Of a stretch of DNA of 64,000 nucleotides, positions 18,064 to 28,710 are shown one piece after another. Every line of letters starts with the position of its first letter. Position 1 is the first letter of the stretch. The notes below the pieces were generated by a model, which saw only the letters and a program-made list of their open reading frames with translations, did not search any database and was not told where the DNA came from. This stretch comes from Sphingorhabdus lacus (GTDB taxonomy: Bacteria > Pseudomonadota > Alphaproteobacteria > Sphingomonadales > Sphingomonadaceae): the NCBI RefSeq assembly GCF_009768975.1, contig NZ_CP035733.1:1178001-1242000 (forward strand), written 5' to 3'. Both the position numbers and the translations under genes were made by a program.

Positions 18064-19931
18064 GATAATGCACTCTCAATCGCGGCTTCGATTTCGGCGA
18101 TGGTAAAGGGTTGTCCGGAGACCTTGTTCACCGGCTTGGCGTCGACAAGAAACTGGTCACGCAGCACCGTTTTCAATTGACCGGTGTTCATTTCGGGAAC
18201 GATGATGTGATCGAAGCTTTTGAGCAATTCGCCCAGATTCTTCGGCATTGGCCAGATATGTCGGATGTGCACATGCGCAACATCCACACCTTCTGCCCGT
18301 TTGCGGCGAACCGCTTGCGCAATCGGGCCATAAGTTGATCCCCAGCCCACAACTGCGACCTTGGCACCGGTAGCACCCTGCTCGACAATCTGGTCGGGAA
18401 TACTGTTAGCCACGCCATTGACCTTGGCCGAACGGATGTCGGTCATGGCCTGATGGTTTGCCGGCGCATAGTTGATATGGCCAGTATCGACTTCCTTTTC
18501 GATACCACCAATGCGGTGGAGCAAACCGGGCGTGCCGGGCTTGACCCAAGGACGCTTCAGCTTGTGATCGCGCGCATAGGGTTTGAAGCCCCCTTCAGGC
18601 ACCGATTCCAGAAACTCGACCGGGAACGGCTTGTAGCTTTCTAGGTCCGGTACCTTCCATGGCTCTGCGGCGTTGGCGATATAACCGTCGGTCAGCAGCA
18701 TGACGGGGGTCATATATTCGACCGCAATCCGCACCGCTTCTACAGCGCAATCAAAAGCATCCACTGGCGAACGCGCGGCAATGACCGGCATTGGTGCGTC
18801 GCCATTGCGGCCATAGACGGCCTGATAGAGGTCGGACTGTTCAGTTTTTGTGGGAAGTCCAGTGGAAGGCCCGCCCCGCTGGCTGTTCACGATGACCAGG
18901 GGCAATTCGGTCATAATCGCGAGGCCCATAGCCTCGCCCTTCAGTGCGATACCGGGGCCGGATGAGCTGGTAACGCCCAATTGCCCAGCATAGCTGGCGC
19001 CGATTGCCGAGCAAATCGCCGCAATTTCGTCTTCGGCTTGGAATGTTGTTATTCCATATTCCTTGAGGCGCGACAGATGATGCAAGATCGCAGAAGCAGG
19101 CGTGATCGGATAACCGCCGAAGAACATCTTCAGTCCCGCCAACTGCGCGCCCGCAACCAAGCCATAAGAAATCGACTCGGCACCGGTGACTGTGCGGTAC
19201 ACACCTGCAGGTGCCGGGGCGGCATCCACATGATATTGCTTCAGCGGTCCGGAAAGCTCGGCGGTCTCGCCATAAGCATGGCCTGCATTAAGGGCGGCGA
19301 TATTGGCATCAGCCAAAACCTGGTTCTTCGCAAATTTGGCATTGAGCCAATCGATAATTGGCTGCCGGTCGCGGTCGAACATCCAGAGCGCTAGGCCCAG
19401 CGTCCACATATTCTTGCACCGAAGCGCCTCTTTGTTGCCAAGCCCGTAAGGCTTCACCGATTCCATTGTCAGCGCGCTGATATCAAACGCAAGCACCTGC
19501 CACTTGGCCAAGCTGCCATCTTCGAACGGGTTGGTGGTGTATTTCGCCTTGTCGAGGTTACGTGGTGTAAACTCACCTGTATCCGCGATAATCAATCCGC
19601 CTTCGCGTAACGATCCGACATTGGTCTTGAGCGCGGCGGGATTCATCGCCACTAGCACATCGGGTTGGTCACCAGCAGTATCAATTGCCTGCGATCCGAA
19701 ATTGATCTGAAAAGCCGAAACGCCGAACAGTGTCCCTTGTGGCGCCCGGATTTCCGCAGGAAAATCGGGGAATGTCGCAAAATCATTGCCCGCCAGTGCC
19801 GAAGACAGTGTGAACTGCCCTCCGGTCAACTGCATGCCGTCGCCACTGTCGCCCGCAAAGCGAACGACAACCGCGTCGCTATGAACAGGCGTGTGCGCGC
19901 CTGTGTGATCGTCTTTGAATGCCGTAGCCAT
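18060..19931 (-). CDS. korA: 2-oxoacid:ferredoxin oxidoreductase, fused gamma-alpha subunit (KorA-like)
   Basis: 623 residues, the fused form: an N-terminal gamma-like domain (VVRFAGDSGDGMQLTGGQ) of about 200 residues followed by the alpha/pyrimidine-binding domain with GYPITPASAILHHLSRL, AICSAIGASYAG and SSGPGIALKGEAMGLA. Together with korB it forms a two-subunit enzyme. The ATG at 19931 starts a gene pair with no other electron-transfer protein nearby. Such two-subunit enzymes occur in aerobes such as mycobacteria as oxygen-tolerant KorAB, which fits an aerobic sphingomonad. The gap to the divergent esterase gene is 147 bases with no clear operator. Confidence 0.92.
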   Translation of the reverse strand: MATAFKDDHTGAHTPVHSDAVVVRFAGDSGDGMQLTGGQFTLSSALAGNDFATFPDFPAEIRAPQGTLFGVSAFQINFGSQAIDTAGDQPDVLVAMNPAALKTNVGSLREGGLIIADTGEFTPRNLDKAKYTTNPFEDGSLAKWQVLAFDISALTMESVKPYGLGNKEALRCKNMWTLGLALWMFDRDRQPIIDWLNAKFAKNQVLADANIAALNAGHAYGETAELSGPLKQYHVDAAPAPAGVYRTVTGAESISYGLVAGAQLAGLKMFFGGYPITPASAILHHLSRLKEYGITTFQAEDEIAAICSAIGASYAGQLGVTSSSGPGIALKGEAMGLAIMTELPLVIVNSQRGGPSTGLPTKTEQSDLYQAVYGRNGDAPMPVIAARSPVDAFDCAVEAVRIAVEYMTPVMLLTDGYIANAAEPWKVPDLESYKPFPVEFLESVPEGGFKPYARDHKLKRPWVKPGTPGLLHRIGGIEKEVDTGHINYAPANHQAMTDIRSAKVNGVANSIPDQIVEQGATGAKVAVVGWGSTYGPIAQAVRRKRAEGVDVAHVHIRHIWPMPKNLGELLKSFDHIIVPEMNTGQLKTVLRDQFLVDAKPVNKVSGQPFTIAEIEAAIESALS

Positions 19932-20078
19932 TCGTTCCAGCCCGTCTTAAGTTTGCTTGTCTATTACAGATTCGCCTAATCCCATTCCGACCGCACTGCA
20001 ATGTTAGAAAAACTATGTGCGGATATGCTAGACCTGTCCGGTAAGGCGCCGTATCACGTGTGACAGAGGGAGAATAAG

Positions 20079-21038
20079 ATGAGCGATACTAAACCCTATG
20101 TGCGGCCCGATGTCGCCCTGTTCCTGCAATTTTTGAATGCAGTCCCCGGCCCGAAATTTTGGGAAGTGCCAGCGGACGATGCGCGGGCAATGACAGCGGC
20201 GATGCGCGATGTTGCCGATGCGCCTGTCGGGAAATTGGCCATTATTCGTGATATCTCCATTCCCGGACCGACCGGACCAATCTCTGCGCGTGTATATGAT
20301 AAGCGGGCAGACCGCGGCGCGGGGCCAGTCATGGTCTTTTACCATGGTGGCGGCTTTGTCATCGGTAGTCTCTACACCTATGAACCCTATTGCGCCGAAG
20401 TAGCGCGCTTGCTCGACCTGCCAGTGATTTCTATTGATTATCGTCTTTCGCCAGAACACCCCTTTCCCGCCCCGGCTGAAGATTGTGAAGCGGCGACTCG
20501 CTGGATCGCTTCAAGTCCTGCGGAACTCGGGTTAGAAGTAACAGGTCTAATAACCTCGGGAGATAGTGCTGGCGGTAATTTGACGATTGTGACGACGATG
20601 GCGTTGCGTGACAATCCGGCTGCAGTTCCCGTTTTGGTACAGCACCCGATCTATCCTGTCGTCACCCTTGATGCCGACTGGCCGAGCATGCGCGAATTCG
20701 CCACGGGTTATTTGCTGACAGACGAAGCGATGGCATATTTTGGGGACGGTCACGCGGCTACACCCGGTGATTATCGCGCAGAGCCGTTAAACTTTGACCA
20801 GAGTGGAATGCCACCCAGCCTCGTGACAACCGCCAGCCTCGACCCCTTGCGAGACCAAGGGATCGCCTATGTTGAAAAGCTAAAACAGGCCGGTATCCGC
20901 GTCGTACACCGCAGTGCGGACGGCACAATCCACGGCCACATCAACATCCGGCAGGCAATTCCATCGACCCAGCAGGATGTTGAAGGCAATATTGAAGCCT
21001 TGAAATCAATGCTCGCAGAGGTCATGGCTGACGCATGA
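20079..21038 (+). CDS. Alpha/beta hydrolase, hormone-sensitive-lipase family esterase
   Basis: 319 residues. The oxyanion-hole motif YHGGGFVIGS and the nucleophile motif SGDSAGGN are those of the HSL (family IV) esterases. The catalytic Asp lies in a SLDPLRDQG block and the His in DGTIHGHIN. There is no signal peptide, so it is probably cytoplasmic. A good GAGGGAGAA ribosome-binding site precedes the ATG. The stop overlaps the rppH start by four bases. The substrate is unknown; small acyl esters are usual for the family. Confidence 0.92.
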   Translation: MSDTKPYVRPDVALFLQFLNAVPGPKFWEVPADDARAMTAAMRDVADAPVGKLAIIRDISIPGPTGPISARVYDKRADRGAGPVMVFYHGGGFVIGSLYTYEPYCAEVARLLDLPVISIDYRLSPEHPFPAPAEDCEAATRWIASSPAELGLEVTGLITSGDSAGGNLTIVTTMALRDNPAAVPVLVQHPIYPVVTLDADWPSMREFATGYLLTDEAMAYFGDGHAATPGDYRAEPLNFDQSGMPPSLVTTASLDPLRDQGIAYVEKLKQAGIRVVHRSADGTIHGHINIRQAIPSTQQDVEGNIEALKSMLAEVMADA

Positions 21039-21520
21039 ACCCGAAATTTGAAGAATTACCGTACCGCCCCTGCGCGGGAATCATGCTTGCCAACACAGAA
21101 GGAAAGGTTTTTGTCGGACAACGCATCGACAAAGCGCCCGAAGGCGATGCTTGGCAGATGCCTCAAGGTGGCATTGATGACGGGGAAGAGGCCGAACAAG
21201 CTGCCTTGCGCGAGTTAGTTGAAGAAACAGGCATTTCACCGGGACTCGTCGATGTGATCGCGCGCAGCCGCAACGAACATTTCTATGATTTACCCGAAGA
21301 ACTTCTCGGTAAAATCTGGAAAGGTAAGTATCGCGGACAGCGTCAGTGGTGGTTTTTGATGCGCTTCAAGGGCGTCGACGGCGACATTAATATCGATACC
21401 GACCACCCCGAGTTTTCCCGATGGCAGTGGGTTAGCCCCGACAGACTACCCCAACTCATCGTACCGTTCAAAAAGCGCCTCTACGAAAGCCTTGTCTCAG
21501 AGTTTGGCGAGCTAATCTGA
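21035..21520 (+). CDS. rppH: RNA 5' pyrophosphohydrolase (Nudix)
   Basis: 161 residues with the Nudix box GGIDDGEEAEQAALRELVEE beginning near residue 45. The N-terminal YRPCAGIMLAN, the QMPQGG motif before the box, and the YRGQRQWWFLMRF block are specific for RppH/YgdP. It removes pyrophosphate from the 5' end of triphosphorylated transcripts, starting their decay. It is coupled to the esterase gene (ATGA), which is probably an arrangement of convenience. Convergent with the TPR gene ending at 21537. Confidence 0.94.
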   Translation: MNPKFEELPYRPCAGIMLANTEGKVFVGQRIDKAPEGDAWQMPQGGIDDGEEAEQAALRELVEETGISPGLVDVIARSRNEHFYDLPEELLGKIWKGKYRGQRQWWFLMRFKGVDGDINIDTDHPEFSRWQWVSPDRLPQLIVPFKKRLYESLVSEFGELI

Positions 21521-21536
21521 CGCCAAATCGACGGTT

Positions 21537-22064
21537 TTAATTAGGTTGGGATTTTGGAGTTTCCCCAACAGTCGGCTTAATTTCAAGAGCGCTTGCTTGA
21601 AGCTGCGGCTTTTCGCTGGCCTTCGTAGCAGCTAGAGCCAATTTGTCGACAGCTCCACAATCGCTGCGGCACAGCATTTTCAACCGGGCGATGTTCTTGC
21701 GGGCGGGTTCAATGGCACCCTTGGCAATCATTGCTTCAGCTTGGCCGCCCAGCGCAACTTGATCATTGGGATCAATTTCGAGTGCCTCTTTATAAAAGCG
21801 GATGGCTTTACCGTTCAAACCCTGTTTCTGAACCGCTTCAGCCATAGAAATATACGCAGCACGGTTCCGCGGATCGACCGCGAGAGCAGTTTCGTACCAG
21901 CCAATTGCGTCTTCAACTTTTCCGGCCTTCATCGCTTCCTGACCGGATTGGAGCAGCGCCGTGGATTGCGGATCAATATCATCATCGGCACGCCCGCCGA
22001 TTCCTGCACTGGAAATCATGGCGAAACTAAGTGAAAGCGCAATGGCAGCCGGAGAAAAACGCAT
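21537..22064 (-). CDS. Exported TPR-repeat protein
   Basis: About 175 residues from the ATG at 22064, chosen because it gives a normal signal peptide (MRFSPAAIALSLSFAMISSA). GTG at 22103 (GTGA overlap with the upstream methyltransferase stop) and ATG at 22094 are alternatives. The mature part holds two to three TPR units (for example AIGWYETALAVDPRNRAAY and AIRFYKEALEIDPNDQ), a cysteine pair near the C-terminus (MLCRSDCGA) and a polar tail. A periplasmic protein-interaction role is likely. No specific partner is evident. Confidence 0.78.
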   Translation of the reverse strand: MRFSPAAIALSLSFAMISSAGIGGRADDDIDPQSTALLQSGQEAMKAGKVEDAIGWYETALAVDPRNRAAYISMAEAVQKQGLNGKAIRFYKEALEIDPNDQVALGGQAEAMIAKGAIEPARKNIARLKMLCRSDCGAVDKLALAATKASEKPQLQASALEIKPTVGETPKSQPN

Positions 22065-22099
22065 AATCAATATCCAAATCTGTTTAAGTTGCATCACTA

Positions 22100-23281
22100 T
22101 CACAACTTCATAAGTCTGGCGAAGAAAAATCCGTCGGACCCGTCATGGTTCGGTGTCAACAGAACGCCCACCCCATCCGCACTTCCGGCACCAATACTGG
22201 GATAAACGGCACGCCATTTGGGATGCGTGTCTAGAAAATTGGCCACCTGTTCCCTGCCCTCGTCCGCGATGATTGAGCATACAGCATATACCAAATGACC
22301 ACCAGGCGCGACCATTTCTGCGCCGATGTTCAATAACTTCTCCTGCTCTGCACGCACTCGATCCAAACGTTTCGAATTAAGGCGCCAACGGGTTTCGGGG
22401 TTCCGCCGCCATGTCCCACTGCCGGAACAGGGGGCATCAATCAGCACAAGATCGCACGCTCCCGACAATTCAGATAGCATGACAATTTCGTGTCCCGGAT
22501 CCAGTAATTTGGTCTGGATACAGGATGCACCGGCGCGAATTTGACGTGGCTGAAGCTTCTGAAGGCGGTTCCGGTTGGTGTCGCTGGCGATCAGTTTGCC
22601 CGTATTTTGCATCGCGGCCGCTAATCCCAGGGTCTTGCCGCCTGCACCGGCGCATAAATCCAATACAGTCATACCGGCCGCTACGGCACAGGCATCGACA
22701 ATGAGCTGACTGCCCAAATCCTGAACTTCGACCAGACCAGCGCCAAATAGCGGGTGGTTGTCGGCGGGAAATCCGGCGGGAAGACGCAGTGCAAAAGGCG
22801 ACTGCTCCAACATCTCCGCCTCGGGCAATTGCCGTGCGACCTCTTCGCGTGTTCCCTTCAGTGCGTTGACCCGAATATCAAACGGCGCGCGATCAAGAAG
22901 TGACAGTCGTTCGGATTCATCGATCAGCGAACTGAAATGCGGCAAAATCCATGCCGGCAATGGCCCGCCCTGTGCACGCAATTCGTCCGGGGCAATCGCA
23001 GCAGGGCCATAGTCGCTGCCGTCAAACAGAAGGGCAATCTCTTCATCTTCATCCGCCAAAGCGACGAAAGCCGAACGCGCGGTTGCCGGAGCCTCTCCGA
23101 ATCGCCGGATCGCCTTCCATGCCAACTCTCGCACCGCTCTGCGGTCTTTCGATCCGGCATAACGCCGCTCGGCAAAAAAGGTTTTGGCTAGCTGATCCGC
23201 AGACGCCCCACCCTCTTTCGCCGCGACCAGTATCGCGTCAAGCAACTCGATTGCCGATTGCAGGCGCGCTGCCGGCCTCAT
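22100..23281 (-). CDS. RsmB/NOP2-family rRNA (cytosine-C5) methyltransferase
   Basis: 393 residues: an N-terminal NusB-like helical part and a C-terminal SAM-dependent methyltransferase. Visible are the SAM motif VLDLCAGAGGKTL, the catalytic PCSGSGTWRR motif and the second cysteine in VYAVCSI. These two cysteines are the release/nucleophile pair of m5C RNA methyltransferases. Most likely it modifies 16S rRNA, like RsmB (C967), but the exact site is not decided. It follows guaB with three bases between, and the TPR gene overlaps its stop. Confidence 0.9.
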   Translation of the reverse strand: MRPAARLQSAIELLDAILVAAKEGGASADQLAKTFFAERRYAGSKDRRAVRELAWKAIRRFGEAPATARSAFVALADEDEEIALLFDGSDYGPAAIAPDELRAQGGPLPAWILPHFSSLIDESERLSLLDRAPFDIRVNALKGTREEVARQLPEAEMLEQSPFALRLPAGFPADNHPLFGAGLVEVQDLGSQLIVDACAVAAGMTVLDLCAGAGGKTLGLAAAMQNTGKLIASDTNRNRLQKLQPRQIRAGASCIQTKLLDPGHEIVMLSELSGACDLVLIDAPCSGSGTWRRNPETRWRLNSKRLDRVRAEQEKLLNIGAEMVAPGGHLVYAVCSIIADEGREQVANFLDTHPKWRAVYPSIGAGSADGVGVLLTPNHDGSDGFFFARLMKL

Positions 23282-23284
23282 GGA

Positions 23285-24769
<1,485 letters not shown>

Positions 24770-24811
24770 TTATCGTTCGATTCGTGGCGGCCCATGTAAA
24801 CAGTAAGCCTT

Positions 24812-26296
24812 TTATTCGCCAGCCTTCGTGACTTTATATTTTCGCGTATCCGCAAAATAGTTCCCTAGCGCGATATGCAGGTCCGCATCCTCGGCCGCGC
24901 CGCCCAATTCGGTCTGGTCCGTCAACTCGTCGTTGGGACCGTGGTAATCGCTGCCCAGAAATTTCTGCATCAGGTCAAGATCGGCAAAAGAGCCACCTAC
25001 CATCAACGCCGGCACACCTTTTTGCGCCAGCGCCCAACCGTCCTGCCGCTGGATAAAATCATTCGCGTCAGTAGAGCTTTCGATGGCTCTCCCCGTCTTT
25101 CGGGCCACCGCCTCAACGGTCGCATCCAACGAAGTCGTACCTCGACCGATAATCGCCACCTTCGAATTACGACCTGCGATGGCAATCGTGTCGACGTTAA
25201 GCGAAATCACAATATCTTCGAGCGGAAAGACAGGCTTGTCCGCATATGCATAAGCCCCCAAAAGACCGCTTTCCTCTGCCGTGGTGGCAATGAAATAAAT
25301 ATCGCGGTCATGTCGTTTCTTCGCGAGCCGCTGGGCCACTTCGGTCAACACGGCAATACCGCTCGCATTATCGACGGCACCGTTGCAAATCTTGTCTGTC
25401 GCATCGTCGGGCGCACAAATGCCAAGATGGTCCCAATGCCCCATATAGAGCACAGCACCGCTGCCTTTCTTCTTTCCGCTAAGCTTGCCTATCACATTGG
25501 AGCTGTTGAACCGGTAGATATCGGTCATGACATTAAAGTCGGCATCAATGCCCAAGGCTTCACCTGTATAGTCGGCCCCCTTGGCGTGCGCCCGCAATTT
25601 ATCCCAATCACGTCCGGCTGCAGTCACCAGAGCAACCGCAAATTCGGTGCTTATGGCGCCTTCAAGCTTCGCTCGCTTTTCACGGCTTTCCAGCCCGATA
25701 GGGCGCGACAACAGCTGCCGCCGCAGAATCGGCCAATTGCCTTGGCTATCACCTACAAAAATGACTCCCTCTGCACCGGCCGCAATCAGCGCCTCCCGCC
25801 GTGCGCGAGGTGATTTCATTTTCGCAGGCGCATTGTCTGCCTCAAAAAGCACTAATGCCAGTTTGCCCGAGACGTCGGCGCCAACGCTGCCGTCCGATTT
25901 CACGCCAATACCGGTAAAGACGACCGGCAAATCCTTTTTGGCATATTCGGCTTCCTTGCCGATCAAAACGATTTCATCGGAAACAATCCGCAGCTTCCGT
26001 CCTTTGGCATTGAAAGAATAGGTCGCCTCGCCACGTCCACGCTGGATCAAAGGAACGGGCTCAAACCAACTGCCATCGCCCGCTGCGGGCTTAAGTCCTG
26101 CCTTGGCCCATTGCTCAGCAATATATTTGACGGTTTTCGCTTCACCTTCAGTGCCCGGTTTGCGTCCTTCAAATTCATCGCTGGCCAACACAGCAATATG
26201 TTCACGCAGGTCGGTTTCGCTCACGCCTTTGGCGAGTGAGGGAACGGAAATACCAAGGACAAGTACTGCAAAAACCGCTCTCAAAAACAGGCGCAT
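24812..26296 (-). CDS. Exported M28-family zinc aminopeptidase with PA domain
   Basis: 494 residues with a signal peptide (MRLFLRAVFAVLVLGISVPSLA). The protease-associated region comes first, then the M28 catalytic core: GHWDHLGI (His and Asp zinc ligands), DNASGIAVL (bridging Asp), EESGLLGAYAY (catalytic and ligand Glu), and a later VDTI Asp and SDYHGPNDE His. It probably trims peptides in the periplasm or outside the cell. It is the second gene of a minus-strand run after the CitE-like lyase. Specificity is not predictable. Confidence 0.92.
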   Translation of the reverse strand: MRLFLRAVFAVLVLGISVPSLAKGVSETDLREHIAVLASDEFEGRKPGTEGEAKTVKYIAEQWAKAGLKPAAGDGSWFEPVPLIQRGRGEATYSFNAKGRKLRIVSDEIVLIGKEAEYAKKDLPVVFTGIGVKSDGSVGADVSGKLALVLFEADNAPAKMKSPRARREALIAAGAEGVIFVGDSQGNWPILRRQLLSRPIGLESREKRAKLEGAISTEFAVALVTAAGRDWDKLRAHAKGADYTGEALGIDADFNVMTDIYRFNSSNVIGKLSGKKKGSGAVLYMGHWDHLGICAPDDATDKICNGAVDNASGIAVLTEVAQRLAKKRHDRDIYFIATTAEESGLLGAYAYADKPVFPLEDIVISLNVDTIAIAGRNSKVAIIGRGTTSLDATVEAVARKTGRAIESSTDANDFIQRQDGWALAQKGVPALMVGGSFADLDLMQKFLGSDYHGPNDELTDQTELGGAAEDADLHIALGNYFADTRKYKVTKAGE

Positions 26297-26312
26297 CTAA
26301 TTCCGCTCCAGG

Positions 26313-27140
26313 CTAACCGATGACGTCACCCATCGCATGTCGGGAACGCTCTATCGTCAATTTAGCCTCCTCTACATGCATCGATTCAATCATGCGACCC
26401 TTAAATCGTTGTGCTCCACCTCGGCTCGCCGCAATCAGTTCTTCTGCCTCGGCAATCGCAGCCGCACTTGGCCCAAATGCTGCATTCGCAGACGCGATCT
26501 GGTTGGGATGAATAAGGGTCTTGCCCGTAAACCCGAAGGTTGCACCCTGACGGCATTCGGCATCATATCCGTCCAGATCATCCAGCCGGTTGCAGACCCC
26601 GTCAAAACGCGGTTTCCCAAATTCGGAGGCGGCCAGCACGATCATCTGCAGCGATAGCTCCAACCCCTCCCGCTTTGGCCCGGGTCGTATCCCCGTTTGC
26701 GCCGCGATATCGTTGATACCGGCAATAAGACCGGCAACACGTGGATGTCCCGCAATCGACCGGGCATTGAAAAGACCTGCCGGGGTTTCAACCATAGCCA
26801 GAACCGGCACGCCAAAGTCCGAGATTTCAGAAATATCTTCAACTTTCGGCAGCACCACGAAGTCCGCAGCACAATCTTTCAACGCCGCCACATCGTCCGC
26901 GTGGTGAGGGCTGTCATAGACATTGGCGCGAATGGCCAGTAAACGGTTCCCAACACCCGATTTCGCATAAGCCAAAGCAGCGCCCCTTGCTTGCGCCTTT
27001 GCATCTTCGGGAACCGCATCTTCCAGATCGACGATAATCATATCGGCGGCCAAGCCCAACGCCTTTTCAAGCGCACGTCCATTGGAAGCCGGCACATAAA
27101 GCGCCGAACGTACGAATTTCAATCGGTCGACGGTTTCCAT
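26313..27140 (-). CDS. HpcH/HpaI-CitE family CoA-ester lyase
   Basis: 275 residues from the ATG at 27140; a TTG at 27152 would add four residues. The CitE-like barrel shows RSALYVPASN, the Mg-binding MIIVDLEDAVP, VLPKVED, MVETPAGLFN with the catalytic Glu, and GINDIAAQTG. Members cleave citryl-, malyl- or methylmalyl-CoA. There is no citD/citF nearby, so a stand-alone CoA-ester lyase is more likely than a citrate lyase subunit. The C-terminus carries a helix-rich tail (MIESMHVEEAKLTIERSR) typical of malyl-CoA lyase-like proteins. Confidence 0.88.
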   Translation of the reverse strand: METVDRLKFVRSALYVPASNGRALEKALGLAADMIIVDLEDAVPEDAKAQARGAALAYAKSGVGNRLLAIRANVYDSPHHADDVAALKDCAADFVVLPKVEDISEISDFGVPVLAMVETPAGLFNARSIAGHPRVAGLIAGINDIAAQTGIRPGPKREGLELSLQMIVLAASEFGKPRFDGVCNRLDDLDGYDAECRQGATFGFTGKTLIHPNQIASANAAFGPSAAAIAEAEELIAASRGGAQRFKGRMIESMHVEEAKLTIERSRHAMGDVIG

Positions 27141-27191
27141 AAAGCTGTTCAAAACCCCTTCGTCATTCAGATACGGAAGCCCCGCCTGTCT

Positions 27192-27207
27192 TGACGATTA
27201 TTCGTCA
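27192..27207. promoter_or_regulatory. Perfect dyad TGACGA-N4-TCGTCA in divergent control region
   Basis: A 6-bp inverted repeat with 4-base spacer between the CitE-like lyase and the SPFH gene. It lies 18 bases before the predicted SPFH -35. Could be an operator for either gene or just a chance palindrome. The overlapping TTGACG at 27191 is also a possible -35. Confidence 0.35.
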
Positions 27208-27224
27208 GGGCAGTCCGATTTTCC

Positions 27225-27253
27225 TTGGCAAGCGATGTCATATTTACGACAAT
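27225..27253 (+). promoter_or_regulatory. Predicted sigma70-type promoter of the SPFH-nfeD pair
   Basis: TTGGCA (27225-27230, five of six matches to the -35 consensus), 17 bases, then GACAAT (27248-27253, four of six). It is followed by a GGAGGGAATTTC ribosome-binding site before the ATG at 27282. Positions fit a 20-base leader. Computed by eye only. Confidence 0.45.
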
Positions 27254-27281
27254 CCGCCTCAGGTCAAACGGAGGGAATTTC

Positions 27282-28196
27282 ATGGAATATTTTTTCGGCT
27301 TTCTGGTCCTGATCGTCATCATATTTGTGATGATGGGGGTTACCGTCGTGCAGCAGGGGTTTGTGTATACGATTGAGCGCTTCGGGCGCTTTACCCATGC
27401 CGCCCAGCCCGGCTTGACCATCATCATCCCCTTCTTTGATCGCGTCGGGCGTAAAGTGAACATGATGGAACAGGTGCTGGATATTCCGGGGCAGGAAATC
27501 ATCACGAAAGACAATGCCATGGTTGGCGTCGATGCTGTCGTGTTCTTTCAGGTATTGGATGCCGCCAAGGCCGCTTATGAAGTCAGCGACCTTTATGTTG
27601 CCATCATGCAGATTACGACGACAAATCTGCGCACTGTTATGGGCAGCATGGACCTCGACGAAACCCTATCGAAGCGCGACGATATCAATGGTCGCCTTCT
27701 CTCCGTCGTTGATCATGCCACCAGTCCTTGGGGTGTGAAGATCACACGCGTCGAGGTCAAAGACATTCGCCCGCCGGCCGACATCAGCAATGCGATGGCT
27801 CGGCAAATGAAAGCTGAGCGCGAGAAGCGCGCGCAAATTCTCGAAGCTGAAGGCATGCGTGCCGCCGAAATTTTGCGTGCAGAAGGCGAAAAACAGGGCG
27901 CGATTCTGCAAGCCGAAGGGCGCAAGGAAGCCGCATTCCGCGACGCCGAAGCCCGCGAACGCGAAGCCGAGGCCGAAGCGAAGGCTACCGTCATGGTGTC
28001 GGAATCCATTGCATCATCGGGTACCCAGGCGCTCAACTACTTTATCGCCCAGAAATATACCGAAGCTATCAGCCAATTTGCGACATCGCCTAATGCCAAG
28101 ACAATCTTGTTCCCGGTTGAAGCTACGCAGTTGATCGGGACCCTCGGCGGCATCGGCGAATTGGCAAAAGATGCATGGGCACCAAAAGATAAATAA
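27282..28196 (+). CDS. SPFH/band 7 membrane scaffold protein (stomatin-like, QmcA type)
   Basis: 304 residues from the ATG at 27282, well placed after GGAGGG. One N-terminal transmembrane helix (FFGFLVLIVIIFVMMGVTVV) is followed by the SPFH domain (QGFVYTIERFGRF, VNMMEQVLDIPGQEIITKDN, VDAVVFFQV) and then a long charged coiled coil rich in Ala/Glu/Arg (AEREKRAQILEAEGMRAAE...). Such proteins assemble into large membrane-associated rings and organise membrane microdomains or proteases. The next gene encodes NfeD, the classic partner. No start signal exists for the longer frame beginning at 27225. Confidence 0.93.
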   Translation: MEYFFGFLVLIVIIFVMMGVTVVQQGFVYTIERFGRFTHAAQPGLTIIIPFFDRVGRKVNMMEQVLDIPGQEIITKDNAMVGVDAVVFFQVLDAAKAAYEVSDLYVAIMQITTTNLRTVMGSMDLDETLSKRDDINGRLLSVVDHATSPWGVKITRVEVKDIRPPADISNAMARQMKAEREKRAQILEAEGMRAAEILRAEGEKQGAILQAEGRKEAAFRDAEAREREAEAEAKATVMVSESIASSGTQALNYFIAQKYTEAISQFATSPNAKTILFPVEATQLIGTLGGIGELAKDAWAPKDK

Positions 28197-28234
28197 CATC
28201 AACGCGCCAGATAAAATGGCAGGGGAGTCTTGAT

Positions 28235-28687
28235 ATGGCCGAATGGCTAGATAGCATTTCGACACATTGGTTCTGGCTTTCGCTCGGCCTGATCCTGGGC
28301 GCAGCCGAAATGGTTGCGCCGGGTTTTTTCCTGATGTGGCTGGGTCTTGCCGCCATTATCGTCGGGATTCTGGATTATTTCTTGCCGATCACCGTCGCTT
28401 ATCAGGTTGCGATGTTTGCAATATTGTCCGTGCTGACCGTCTTTGCGGGCAAAAAGTTTCTCGCAGACAATCCGATTGAAACCGACGACCCGAAACTCAA
28501 CGACCGAGGCGCGCGTTTGACCGGAGAAATTGTGACAGTGGTCGAGGCGATTACCGACGGCCAAGGGCGCGTCAAGGTTGGTGATACTGTCTGGGCCGCG
28601 CGCGGTACAGATGCAGCGACCGGCGCGCGGGTGCGCGTTACGGGTGCGGACGGGGCGGTTTTGCTGGTGGAATCTGTAACACCCTAA
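28235..28687 (+). CDS. NfeD-family membrane protein
   Basis: 150 residues: three or so transmembrane helices in the first 75 residues (WFWLSLGLILGAAEM, FFLMWLGLAAIIVGIL, QVAMFAILSVLTVFAGKKFL), then a small soluble OB-fold domain (LTGEIVTVVEAITDGQGRVKVGDTVWAA). The short form is typically paired with an SPFH protein, as here, 38 bases upstream. The pair likely acts at the inner membrane in protein quality control or microdomain organisation. The gene converges with the cupin gene, and an imperfect 9-bp hairpin (28692-28716) sits between the two ends. Confidence 0.92.
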   Translation: MAEWLDSISTHWFWLSLGLILGAAEMVAPGFFLMWLGLAAIIVGILDYFLPITVAYQVAMFAILSVLTVFAGKKFLADNPIETDDPKLNDRGARLTGEIVTVVEAITDGQGRVKVGDTVWAARGTDAATGARVRVTGADGAVLLVESVTP

Positions 28688-28710
28688 GGTTGAGCGAGGA
28701 CCCCTCCTCC

